Positions 1 to 5,896 of a stretch of DNA of 5,942 nt are shown in pieces. Numbering within the stretch: position 1 is the stretch's first letter; each line of letters begins with the position of its first letter. The notes below the pieces were generated by a model. That model was not told the DNA's origin, did not search any database, and saw only the letters and a list, made by a program, of their open reading frames with translations. The position numbers and the translations under genes are program-made. The stretch is from contig PHCD01000092.1 in NCBI GenBank assembly GCA_002842135.1, forward strand, positions 1-5,942, in the 5' to 3' direction. This DNA comes from Betaproteobacteria bacterium HGW-Betaproteobacteria-8. GTDB lineage: Bacteria; Pseudomonadota; Gammaproteobacteria; Burkholderiales; Methylophilaceae.

Positions 1-60
1 TTACAAGGTTGCGGCAATTGACCGCCATTGCAGTATAAGTAGTTGAAAGTTATTTAATTT

Positions 61-64
61 AGGA
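61..64 (+). promoter_or_regulatory. Ribosome binding site that decides the iscS start
   Basis: AGGA lies upstream of a tandem ATGATG. It is 6 bases from the second ATG (71) but only 3 bases from the first (68), so the second ATG has the normal spacing. Starting at 71 also gives a protein beginning MTVKTP, as I recall for neisserial IscS, and exactly 404 residues, the E. coli IscS length. I see no convincing sigma-70 promoter or IscR-type operator in bases 1-60. Confidence 0.6.
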
Positions 65-70
65 TCAATG

Positions 71-1285
71 ATGACTGTAAAAACTCCAATCTATCTGGAC
101 TATTCCGCCACCACGCCAGTAGATCCGCGCGTTGCGGAAAAGATGATTCCTTACCTCACCGAGCACTTCGGCAATCCTGCCTCGCGCAGCCACTCTTTCG
201 GCTGGGTCGCAGAAAAGGCCGTCGAAAACGCACGTGAGGAAGTGGCGAAGCTGGTCAATGCCGATCCGCGCGAGATCATCTGGACTTCCGGTGCGACCGA
301 ATCGAACAATCTGGCGATCAAGGGTGCTGCCCACTTCTACAGCGGCAAAGGCAAACACATCATCACCGTGCAGACCGAGCACAAGGCCGTCATCGACCCC
401 GTGCGCGAACTGGAACGCCTGGGTTTTGAAGCCACTTTCCTGCAACCGGAGCCGAATGGCTTGGTGGATATTGAGAAATTCAAGGCAGCGATCCGGCCGG
501 ATACCGTGCTGGCCTCGGTCATGCTGGTCAATAATGAAATCGGCGTGATTCAGGACATCGAAGCCATCGGCAACCTCTGCCGCGAACATGGCATCATCTT
601 CCACGTGGATTCCGCCCAAGCCACCGGCAAGGTCGCCATCGATCTGGAAAAACTGCCGGTCGATCTCATGAGCTTTTCCGCGCACAAGACCTATGGCCCC
701 AAGGGTATAGGCGCGCTGTATGTGCGTCGCAAGCCGCGTGTGCGTCTGGAAGCACAGATGCACGGTGGTGGCCACGAACGCGGCTTGCGTTCCGGCACCC
801 TGGCTACGCATCAGATCGTCGGCATGGGCGAAGCTTTCCGCATCGCCCGCGAGGAAATGGAACTGGAGAACGCGCGTATCCGCCGCCTGCGCGACAGACT
901 GCTGAGCGGCCTGCAGGAGATCGATGAAGTCTATGTCAACGGCGACCTCAAGCAGCGTGTGCCGCACAATTTGAACATCAGTTTCAATTTCGTCGAAGGT
1001 GAATCACTGATTATGGCGGTGAAGGATATCGCCGTCTCCTCCGGCTCGGCATGTACTTCTGCCAGCCTGGAGCCCAGCTACGTGCTGCGCGCCCTCGGTC
1101 GCTCGGACGAACTCGCACACAGTTCCATCCGTTTCTCGATTGGCCGTTTCACCACGGAAGAAGATATCGATTACACGGTAGCACTGATGAAGAGCAAGAT
1201 CGGCAAGCTGCGCGAACTCTCACCATTGTGGGAAATGCACTTGGAAGGGATTGATTTGTCCAAAGTAGAGTGGGCAGCCCATTAA
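71..1285 (+). CDS. iscS: Cysteine desulfurase IscS
   Basis: This PLP-dependent cysteine desulfurase removes sulfur from L-cysteine, giving alanine and an enzyme-bound persulfide. The sulfur goes to IscU for cluster assembly and to other acceptors such as tRNA thiolation enzymes. The 404-residue protein has the class V aminotransferase fold signatures. His104 (in TEHK) would stack on PLP, and Lys206 (in [10 protein letters not shown]) would be the Schiff-base lysine. Cys328 (in [10 protein letters not shown]) would be the mobile-loop persulfide cysteine. All three fall at the E. coli positions. The C-terminus ends in EWAAH, the conserved tail that contacts IscU. An ATG at 68 would add one Met, but AGGA at 61-64 is better spaced for 71. 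It is the first gene of the visible operon, and the stop codon lies at the edge of a large palindrome that separates it from iscU. Identity is essentially certain. Upstream regulation, usually by IscR, cannot be judged here. Confidence 0.98.
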   Translation: MTVKTPIYLDYSATTPVDPRVAEKMIPYLTEHFGNPASRSHSFGWVAEKAVENAREEVAKLVNADPREIIWTSGATESNNLAIKGAAHFYSGKGKHIITVQTEHKAVIDPVRELERLGFEATFLQPEPNGLVDIEKFKAAIRPDTVLASVMLVNNEIGVIQDIEAIGNLCREHGIIFHVDSAQATGKVAIDLEKLPVDLMSFSAHKTYGPKGIGALYVRRKPRVRLEAQMHGGGHERGLRSGTLATHQIVGMGEAFRIAREEMELENARIRRLRDRLLSGLQEIDEVYVNGDLKQRVPHNLNISFNFVEGESLIMAVKDIAVSSGSACTSASLEPSYVLRALGRSDELAHSSIRFSIGRFTTEEDIDYTVALMKSKIGKLRELSPLWEMHLEGIDLSKVEWAAH

Positions 1286-1389
1286 AAACTCATTCTTTGT
1301 CCGCTAGGCGTTGTTAGCTGGCGGCTCATTTAGAAAACTAAATGTCGCCGCCATCTGCCTAGCCCAGCGAACATATCACTGAGTTTTAA
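1283..1389. repeat. Large imperfect inverted repeat after iscS
   Basis: The outer arms AAAACTCA (1285-1292) and TGAGTTTT (1380-1387) are exact complements. Inside them GCTAGGC (1303-1309) pairs with GCCTAGC (1357-1363). The core TGGCGGC (1319-1325) pairs with GCCGCCA (1347-1353), and CATTTAG (1327-1333) pairs with CTAAATG (1338-1344) around an AAAA loop. The whole stretch can therefore fold into one long interrupted cruciform or hairpin beginning at the iscS stop codon. No T-run follows the core, so it does not look like an intrinsic terminator. It could be an RNA stability element protecting the iscS 3' end, or a short non-autonomous mobile element. I see no clear target-site duplication. 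The pairing is directly visible; the role is inference. Confidence 0.75.
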
Positions 1390-1412
1390 GTAAGATTTGA
1401 AATGAGACTAAG

Positions 1413-1508
1413 GTTTGAAATAGGAAGCAAAATCAAGGCGACAAGCTGAAGACAGTACTTATAGTACGGCGAAGCGCAGTCACGCCGAGTTTGCGAAGTA
1501 TTTCAAAC
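1413..1508. repeat. MITE-like palindromic intergenic repeat before iscU
   Basis: A 10-base terminal inverted repeat, GTTTGAAATA (1413-1422) and TATTTCAAAC (1499-1508), bounds a stretch of 96 bases. Moving inward, the arms match again at GCAAA (1427-1431) with TTTGC (1490-1494) and at GGCG (1437-1440) with CGCC (1483-1486). At the centre GTACT (1455-1459) pairs with AGTAC (1463-1467) around a TAT loop. The registered matches from ends to centre indicate one long imperfect hairpin rather than chance pairs. A further TTTGAAAT copy lies at 1396-1403, just outside. This layout resembles the dispersed intergenic palindromes (ERIC- or MITE-like) of many proteobacteria, but copy number cannot be seen here. 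It ends 5 bases before the iscU ribosome binding site, so it forms part of the iscU leader. Confidence 0.65.
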
Positions 1509-1525
1509 GCATAAAGGAGAGTGAA

Positions 1526-1921
1526 ATGGCATATTCAGACAAAGTATTGGACCACTACGAGAACCCTCGTAACGTCGGCACGCTGGACAAGAACGACCCG
1601 CACGTCGGCACCGGGATGGTCGGCGCCCCGGCCTGTGGCGACGTCATGAAACTGCAAATCAAGGTCAATGAGAGCGGCATCATCGAAGATGCCAAGTTCA
1701 AGACCTATGGCTGTGGTTCAGCGATCGCTTCCAGCTCGCTGGTAACGGAATGGCTGAAGGGCAAGTCACTGGACGAGGCAGCGCAGATCAAGAATTCCGC
1801 CATTGCGGAAGAACTGGCATTGCCGCCGGTCAAGATCCACTGCTCCGTACTGGCGGAAGACGCCATCAAGGCAGCCGTGGCGGACCTGAAAGCCAAACAG
1901 ACGGACAAAGAGGTAGCATAA
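1526..1921 (+). CDS. iscU: Iron-sulfur cluster assembly scaffold IscU
   Basis: IscU is the scaffold on which [2Fe-2S] clusters are built from IscS-derived persulfide and iron before HscA/HscB-driven transfer. The protein has 131 residues; E. coli IscU has 128. Cluster ligands are at the canonical positions: Cys37 in GAPACGD with Asp39, Cys63 in YGCGSAIASS, and His105-Cys106 in KIHCSVLAEDA. The LPPVK motif at residues 99-103, recognised by HscA, is intact. The start is well supported by AAGGAG (1514-1519), 6 bases upstream, the strongest ribosome binding site in the operon. The gene sits after a 240-base palindromic spacer and 3 bases before iscA. The strong site and the spacer suggest IscU output may be set partly independently of IscS, which is inference. 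Identity is essentially certain. Confidence 0.98.
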   Translation: MAYSDKVLDHYENPRNVGTLDKNDPHVGTGMVGAPACGDVMKLQIKVNESGIIEDAKFKTYGCGSAIASSSLVTEWLKGKSLDEAAQIKNSAIAEELALPPVKIHCSVLAEDAIKAAVADLKAKQTDKEVA

Positions 1922-1924
1922 GGC

Positions 1925-2248
1925 ATGGCCATCACCCTGACTGAAACAGCTGCCAAGCGCGTGGAGAAATTCCTTGCCAACCGCGGCAAGGGCATTGGTC
2001 TGCGCCTGGGCGTCAAGACCACCGGTTGCTCCGGCATGGCGTATACACTCGAGTTCGTCGATGAAACCAAACCCGAGGATATCGTTTTCGAAAGCCGCGG
2101 CATCAAGGTCATCATAGACCCGAAGAGCCTGGTCTATATCGACGGCACTGAGCTGGATTTTGCCAAGGAAGGACTGAACGAGGGTTTCAAGTTCAACAAC
2201 CCTAACGTCAAGGATGAGTGCGGCTGTGGCGAAAGCTTTACCGTATAA
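1925..2248 (+). CDS. iscA: A-type iron-sulfur carrier protein IscA
   Basis: IscA is an A-type carrier that binds iron or an Fe-S cluster and passes it to apo-targets, notably in [4Fe-4S] maturation. The 107-residue protein matches the E. coli length. The three invariant cysteines are present: Cys35 in TTGCSGMAY, and Cys99 and Cys101 in the C-terminal DECGCGESF motif. The neighbouring SufA/ErpA families share these cysteines, but the position directly behind iscU in an isc operon makes IscA the correct call. Three bases separate its ATG from the iscU stop. A GA-rich site (AAAGAGG, 1907-1913) inside the iscU end is 11 bases away, so translation is probably coupled to iscU. It is followed by the second-longest gap in the operon. 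Confidence 0.97.
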   Translation: MAITLTETAAKRVEKFLANRGKGIGLRLGVKTTGCSGMAYTLEFVDETKPEDIVFESRGIKVIIDPKSLVYIDGTELDFAKEGLNEGFKFNNPNVKDECGCGESFTV

Positions 2249-2282
2249 GCCTGGAGCATCACCGTCATTGATTTATTCAAAA

Positions 2283-2324
2283 TGCATAGTCATCATTCGC
2301 AATTAGGAAAATGATACTGATGCA
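2283..2324 (+). promoter_or_regulatory. Bulged hairpin in the iscA-hscB gap, possible translation control
   Basis: Bases 2283-2297 (TGCATAGTCATCATT) can pair with 2310-2324 (AATGATACTGATGCA). The pairing gives 14 base pairs in blocks of 5, 3 and 6, with single-base bulges at C2291 and G2319. The 12-base loop (2298-2309) contains AGGA (2305-2308), the only Shine-Dalgarno-like sequence in the gap. The right arm ends immediately before the ATG at 2325 and buries ATGs at 2311 and 2320. No T-tract follows, so it is not a Rho-independent terminator. Pairing is directly visible; a role in tuning hscB-hscA-fdx expression or in RNA processing is inference. Confidence 0.45.
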
Positions 2325-2369
2325 ATGCCATTCAATATACCGAGTTCACTCGCCCCTGCAGCATCGACT

Positions 2370-2906
2370 ATGAATCAAAACTTCAGCCAAAATCATTTCG
2401 AGCTGTTCGACTTGCCAGTGCAGTTTGACCTCGACCTCGACAAGCTCGACCAGCACTATCGCAAGGTACAAAGCGAAGTGCACCCAGACCGTTTTGCCGC
2501 AGCTTCCGGCTCGGAACGGCTGAAGTCCATGCAACTTGCCACACAGGCCAATGAGGCCTATCAGACGCTGAAGAACCCAACCTCGCGTGCACGTTATCTG
2601 TTGCACTTGCATGGTATTGATACGCAGGAAGAGAGCAACACCGCGATGCCTGCTGATTTTCTGATGCTGCAAATGGAATGGCGCGAAGCGATTGAAGAAG
2701 CGACAGATGCAAATGATATTGATGCACTGGACAAACTGCTGGACCAAACACGCAAGGCCGCCAGGCAGTTTCAGCAGGATCTGCAACATCAGCTGGGTAC
2801 AACACAGACATTTGAACAGGCTTCAGGCACTGTGAGAAAACTCAGCTTCATTGATAAAGTACAATCGGATATCGGTCAGGCCATCATCAAACTTGAAGAT
2901 GCCTGA
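2370..2906 (+). CDS. hscB: Fe-S assembly J-domain co-chaperone HscB
   Basis: HscB is the J-domain co-chaperone that brings IscU to HscA and stimulates its ATPase. Residues about 8-75 form the J domain, with the HPD tripeptide at 38-40 (EVHPDRF) that contacts the Hsp70 partner. The region beginning ALLFQ in other family members appears here as ARYLLHLHGI, leading into a helical C-terminal domain that binds IscU. I chose the ATG at 2370 because it gives MNQNFSQNHFELFDLP, close to the usual family N-terminus, and 178 residues, near the usual 170-178. The same frame is open to an ATG at 2325, adding 15 residues (MPFNIPSSLAPAAST) of low complexity. Neither start has a good ribosome binding site; AGGA at 2305-2308 is 16 bases from 2325. 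The family call is firm and the start is uncertain. Confidence 0.95.
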   Translation: MNQNFSQNHFELFDLPVQFDLDLDKLDQHYRKVQSEVHPDRFAAASGSERLKSMQLATQANEAYQTLKNPTSRARYLLHLHGIDTQEESNTAMPADFLMLQMEWREAIEEATDANDIDALDKLLDQTRKAARQFQQDLQHQLGTTQTFEQASGTVRKLSFIDKVQSDIGQAIIKLEDA

Positions 2907-2933
2907 CCCAGCGAACAGGATTTAGGATTTCCC

Positions 2934-4802
2934 ATGGCCTTATTACAAATAGCTGAACCTGGCATGAGTGCTGCACCCCACCAGCACAAACTGGCGGTGG
3001 GCATCGACCTTGGCACCACCAACTCGCTGGTTGCCACAGTACGCAGCGGCATGAGCACGGTTCTGCACGATGAAGAAGGCCATGCGCTGCTACCATCAGT
3101 TGTGCACTACCAGCCGGATAGCGGCATAGAAGTAGGTTACGCTGCCCAAGCCCAGCAAAGCCAGGATCCGCATAACACCATCGTTTCAGTAAAACGCTTT
3201 ATGGGACGCGGGCTGAAAGATGTTGGCGATACTGCCCAGCTACCCTACAAGTTCATCGATGCACCTGGCATGGTGCAAATCCAGACGCGTGCAGGCAAGA
3301 AAACTCCGGTAGAAGTCTCCGCAGAAATCCTCAAGGTATTGAAGCAGCGCGCGGAAAAGGCGCTGGGTGGCGAACTGACCGGCGCTGTGATTACAGTACC
3401 CGCCTACTTCGACGATGCGCAGCGCCAGGCCACCAAGGATGCGGCGCGGCTGGCCGGTCTGACCGTATTGCGCCTGCTCAATGAACCGACGGCTGCCGCA
3501 GTAGCCTATGGCTTGGATAATGCAGCAGAAGGCGTCTATGTCATTTACGACCTCGGCGGCGGCACTTTCGATATCTCCATCCTGCGCCTCTCCAAAGGCA
3601 TATTCGAGGTACTGGCAACCAATGGCGACTCGGCTCTCGGTGGTGACGATTTCGATCGTCGCATCTTCTGCTGGATACTGGAGCAAGCCAAGCTGCCACC
3701 AATCAGCCCGGAAGACACGCGCCTGTTGCTGACCAAGTCGCGCGAAGCCAAGGAATGGCTGACGGATCACGCCGAGGCACACATCACCAGCCTGCTGAAA
3801 AGCGGCGACCTGGTCGACCTCACACTGACCAGCGCCAAACTGAAAGAGCTGACGCAACACCTGATTGCCAAGACCCTGACCCCTACCCGCAAAGCGTTGC
3901 GTGATGCCGACCTTGCTGTGGAGGATGTCAAAGGGATCGTCATGGTAGGTGGTGCCACACGCATGCCGCAAGTACGCCATGCCGTCGCCGAGTTCTTTGG
4001 ACAGGATCCCCTGACCAATCTGGATCCGGACAAAGTTGTCGCGCTCGGCGCTGCGATTCAGGCCAACGTACTGGCCGGCAATCGCAGCGAGGACGACCTG
4101 TTGCTGCTCGACGTCATCCCGCTCTCGCTCGGTCTCGAAACCATGGGCGGCCTGACCGAGCGCGTGATTCCACGCAACTCGACGTTGCCGGTCGCACGTG
4201 CGCAAGATTTCACCACCTTCAAGGATGGCCAGACGGCAATGAGCATCCATGTGGTGCAAGGTGAACGCGAACTGGTATCCGACTGCCGCTCACTGGCACG
4301 TTTTGAATTGCGCGGCATCCCGCCGATGGCCGCGGGTGCGGCGCGGATTCGCGTGACCTTCCAGGTCGATGCCGACGGACTGCTTTCAGTGAGCGCACGA
4401 GAACAGACCAGCGGCGTAGAATCCCATATTGTCGTCAAACCTTCTTACGGCCTCAGTGAAGACGAGATCGTCGACATGCTGGAATCCTCTTTCAAGGCTG
4501 CCGAATCTGACAAGCAGTCGCGCGCCTTGCAGGAGGCACGCGTAGATGCCGAACGCCTGCTGGAAGCCATTTCTGCAGCATTGAACAAGGATGGCGCCGC
4601 CCTGCTTTCAGGGGCTGAAAGAGAAACCATCGAAACCAGCATGGAGACGCTCCGCGACTTGTCAAAAGCTGGGGACAGCCACGCCATCCGCAACGCGGTG
4701 GAAGCGCTCAATCATGCCACGGAAGAATTTGCCGCAAGACGTATGGATGCCTCGGTCAGACAAGCCCTGGCCGGACAAAACCTGAACACCCTGGAACTTT
4801 GA
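2934..4802 (+). CDS. hscA: Hsp70-class Fe-S assembly chaperone HscA
   Basis: HscA is the specialised Hsp70 that binds the IscU LPPVK motif and uses ATP hydrolysis, with HscB, to drive cluster transfer. The protein has 622 residues; E. coli HscA has 616. The N-terminus [17 protein letters not shown] is HscA-specific rather than DnaK-like. The ATPase domain shows the phosphate-binding loop GIDLGTTNS (23-31), [11 protein letters not shown] (183-193), the second phosphate loop YDLGGGTFD (205-213) and the adenosine motif VGGATRMPQ (338-346). The interdomain linker is DVIPLSLG (393-400), followed by the beta substrate domain and a helical lid from about residue 505. AGGA at 2924-2927, 6 bases upstream, supports the start; another AGGA lies at 2917-2920. 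It follows hscB by 27 bases and is almost contiguous with fdx, as expected for partners acting in one complex. Confidence 0.98.
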   Translation: MALLQIAEPGMSAAPHQHKLAVGIDLGTTNSLVATVRSGMSTVLHDEEGHALLPSVVHYQPDSGIEVGYAAQAQQSQDPHNTIVSVKRFMGRGLKDVGDTAQLPYKFIDAPGMVQIQTRAGKKTPVEVSAEILKVLKQRAEKALGGELTGAVITVPAYFDDAQRQATKDAARLAGLTVLRLLNEPTAAAVAYGLDNAAEGVYVIYDLGGGTFDISILRLSKGIFEVLATNGDSALGGDDFDRRIFCWILEQAKLPPISPEDTRLLLTKSREAKEWLTDHAEAHITSLLKSGDLVDLTLTSAKLKELTQHLIAKTLTPTRKALRDADLAVEDVKGIVMVGGATRMPQVRHAVAEFFGQDPLTNLDPDKVVALGAAIQANVLAGNRSEDDLLLLDVIPLSLGLETMGGLTERVIPRNSTLPVARAQDFTTFKDGQTAMSIHVVQGERELVSDCRSLARFELRGIPPMAAGAARIRVTFQVDADGLLSVSAREQTSGVESHIVVKPSYGLSEDEIVDMLESSFKAAESDKQSRALQEARVDAERLLEAISAALNKDGAALLSGAERETIETSMETLRDLSKAGDSHAIRNAVEALNHATEEFAARRMDASVRQALAGQNLNTLEL

Positions 4803-4804
4803 GA

Positions 4805-5146
4805 ATGCCACAAATTATCGTATTACCCCACGAGGAACTATGCCCGGACGGCGCTGCATTTGAAGCGAAAAAAGGCGTCTCCATCTGCGACAACCTGCTG
4901 AATCATGACATTGAGATCGAACATGCCTGCGACAAGGTCTGTGCCTGCACTACCTGCCATGTCATCGTGCGCGAAGGTTATAACTCCTTGAATCCGGCAG
5001 CCGAGAATGAGGAAGACCTGCTGGACAAAGCCTGGGGACTGGAACCCAACTCACGCCTTTCCTGCCAGGCAATTGTCGATGACCAGGATCTGGTTGTCGA
5101 AATTCCCAAATACTCCATCAACATGGCCAAGGAAGGCCATCGCTGA
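4805..5146 (+). CDS. fdx: ISC-type [2Fe-2S] ferredoxin Fdx
   Basis: This adrenodoxin-like ferredoxin supplies electrons to the ISC machinery, chiefly for reduction of persulfide sulfur during cluster formation on IscU. The 113-residue protein has the cluster ligands Cys42, Cys48, Cys51 (in HACDKVCACTTCH) and Cys87 (in RLSCQ), at the E. coli numbering. The extra non-ligand Cys46 typical of this family is also present. The acidic stretch ENEEDLLDKAWGLE (67-80) is the usual partner-docking helix. I chose ATG at 4805, giving MPQIIVLP; a TTG at 4799 would add two residues and overlap the hscA stop. Only 2 bases separate it from hscA and no strong ribosome binding site is visible, so coupled translation is likely. 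It is the last isc gene here; no iscX follows. Confidence 0.97.
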   Translation: MPQIIVLPHEELCPDGAAFEAKKGVSICDNLLNHDIEIEHACDKVCACTTCHVIVREGYNSLNPAAENEEDLLDKAWGLEPNSRLSCQAIVDDQDLVVEIPKYSINMAKEGHR

Positions 5147-5159
5147 TTCTCAGGCCTTC
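5132..5159. terminator. Weak inverted repeat at the convergent ends of fdx and the minus-strand gene
   Basis: GAAGGCC (5132-5138) and GGCCTTC (5153-5159) form a 7-bp perfect stem with a 14-base loop. It spans the fdx stop codon and reaches the stop codon of the opposing gene. The symmetry and position would suit a shared bidirectional terminator. Neither side is followed by a T-rich run, and TGGCC (5124-5128) with GGCCA (5135-5139) forms a competing pair. The terminator reading is therefore weak. Confidence 0.2.
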
Positions 5160-5607
5160 AACCAGCCTTGCTGCTCTTGGCTCCCGGTTTTACGGCCTTG
5201 CTAGTGGTTTTTGGCTTGCTAGTAGTTGGGATTTTGCTAGCAGCTTTTGTTCCGGCCGCGCCGGTTGAGGTTTTCACAGCCGCCACTGTAGTTGCGGGTT
5301 TACTGGTTGGGGCAGCTGCTTTGGGCTTTGCCTGAGAAGCAATATCCGCAGATTTGGCCGCTGACTTTGATTCAGTTCTGGATTTCTTCTCACCATCCTG
5401 TTTTCTGATTTTCGCCCAGTTCTTGCGCCATTCCACCAGCTGTTCCTCTTCAATTTCCAGCTGAATCGCAACCGCCTCTTCCACGCTCAACTTTTCTTTT
5501 AACAGGCGCTTGGGTAACTTGCCGGTCATGCGTGACATGATTTTCTGCTGTTCATCCTCACTCAGCAGCAAGGCTTTCTCTACATATTCTGGCTTACTTA
5601 TCTTCAT
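5158..5607 (-). CDS. Hypothetical protein with Lys/Ala-rich, histone-H1-like tail
   Basis: I do not recognise this 149-residue protein. Residues 1-70 are highly charged and predicted helical by composition, containing LLLSEDEQQKIMSRM and IQLEIEEEQLVEWRKNWAKI, with no cysteines and no signal peptide or membrane segment. From about residue 72 the chain becomes low-complexity Lys, Ala, Ser, Thr and Pro (KAAAPTSKPATT, PTTSKPKTTSKAVKPGAKSS). Such tails resemble histone-H1-like bacterial DNA-associated proteins, but the head does not look like a known DNA-binding fold to me. A nucleic-acid role is only a possibility. The ATG at 5605-5607 is preceded by a weak GAAAG site. The gene converges on fdx with 11 bases between stops and is not part of the isc transcript. 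A distinctive head with sustained coding composition makes it likely real. Confidence 0.75.
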   Translation of the reverse strand: MKISKPEYVEKALLLSEDEQQKIMSRMTGKLPKRLLKEKLSVEEAVAIQLEIEEEQLVEWRKNWAKIRKQDGEKKSRTESKSAAKSADIASQAKPKAAAPTSKPATTVAAVKTSTGAAGTKAASKIPTTSKPKTTSKAVKPGAKSSKAG

Positions 5608-5639
5608 ATGACACTTTCGTTATTGAAATTGAACGCGCA

Positions 5640-5668
5640 TCAATATTAAGGGTAATTTTTCCAATCAA
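5640..5668 (-). promoter_or_regulatory. Possible sigma-70 promoter for the minus-strand hypothetical gene
   Basis: Read on the minus strand, TTGATT (5668-5663) and TATTGA (5645-5640) are separated by 17 bases in an AT-rich stretch 33 bases upstream of the ATG. The -35 match is fair and the -10 match is poor (3 of 6). TTGTCA further upstream is an alternative -35 without a good -10. This is a weak call from consensus only. Confidence 0.2.
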
Positions 5669-5713
5669 ATTTGAATTTTTTGTGACAACAGGATGAATTG
5701 GCTTCTGAATTCC

Positions 5714-5872
5714 GGATATTGGACACATAGCAGGAATCGGAGTTGCACAACAGAAAATATCCAGAAGACCGGGATGGCGTTAGGTGAAAGCATCCAACCC
5801 GGAAACTACCAAACCGGCAATGTGGGCGCGATGCCAACGAATCCGCGCCAGCCAGGCCTTCCGCAAATGGCC
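5714..5872. other. Non-coding-looking stretch with four small hairpins
   Basis: Successive inverted repeats are visible. GGATATT (5714-5720) pairs with AATATCC (5756-5762). CCGGG (5769-5773) pairs with CCCGG (5798-5802), extended by TGG (5775-5777) with CCA (5794-5796). GGCGCG (5825-5830) pairs with CGCGCC (5844-5849), and GGCC (5855-5858) with GGCC (5869-5872). I do not recognise a known RNA family, and no terminator T-run follows. It may be a leader or a small RNA, or simply chance pairing. The rest of 5608-5713 is AT-rich upstream sequence of the minus-strand gene. Confidence 0.25.
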
Positions 5873-5896
5873 GCAATTGAGGAAATCAGCCCATGA
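5774..5896 (+). CDS. Candidate 40-residue small ORF, unknown
   Basis: This short frame begins MALGESIQPGNYQTGNVG and ends AAIEEISP. It has moderately GC-rich third positions, and its TGA overlaps the ATG of the next frame (ATGA at 5893-5896). The frame is open upstream to an ATG at 5693, but that start has AGG directly abutting it and the extra residues look random. No good ribosome binding site precedes 5774 either. I recognise no family. It could equally be non-coding sequence overlapping the hairpins here. Confidence 0.2.
   Translation: MALGESIQPGNYQTGNVGAMPTNPRQPGLPQMAAIEEISP

Noticed and set aside
1..42. C-terminal end of an upstream iscR gene
   Set aside because: All three + frames stop within the first 45 bases, but none of the short tails is recognisable as IscR, so no partial gene can be supported.
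18..57. Possible promoter for iscS (TTGACC at 18-23 with TATAAG at 34-39)
   Set aside because: The spacing is only 10 bases, and no -10-like sequence occurs 16-18 bases from TTGACC. No IscR-type operator could be matched either.
65..967. 300-residue minus-strand frame opposite iscS
   Set aside because: It is fully antisense to a gene with every catalytic residue intact. Long antisense frames are expected opposite GC-rich third positions. Its protein has no recognisable domain.
1319..1353. GC-rich hairpin after iscS as a Rho-independent terminator
   Set aside because: The descending arm is followed by TCTGCCTAGCCC, not a T-run, and iscU belongs to the same conserved operon.
3240..4259. 339-residue minus-strand frame opposite hscA
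   Set aside because: It is a shadow of the HscA coding frame, with no ribosome binding site or family features.
5693..5773. Upstream extension of the small ORF to ATG 5693
   Set aside because: AGG directly abuts the ATG, leaving no usable spacing, and the 27 extra residues look like non-coding translation.
5646..5876. 76-residue minus-strand frame in the 3' flank
   Set aside because: Composition is rich in Ser, Cys and Phe without a family signature. It lies across the candidate hairpins and the upstream region of the minus-strand gene, and nothing supports its start.
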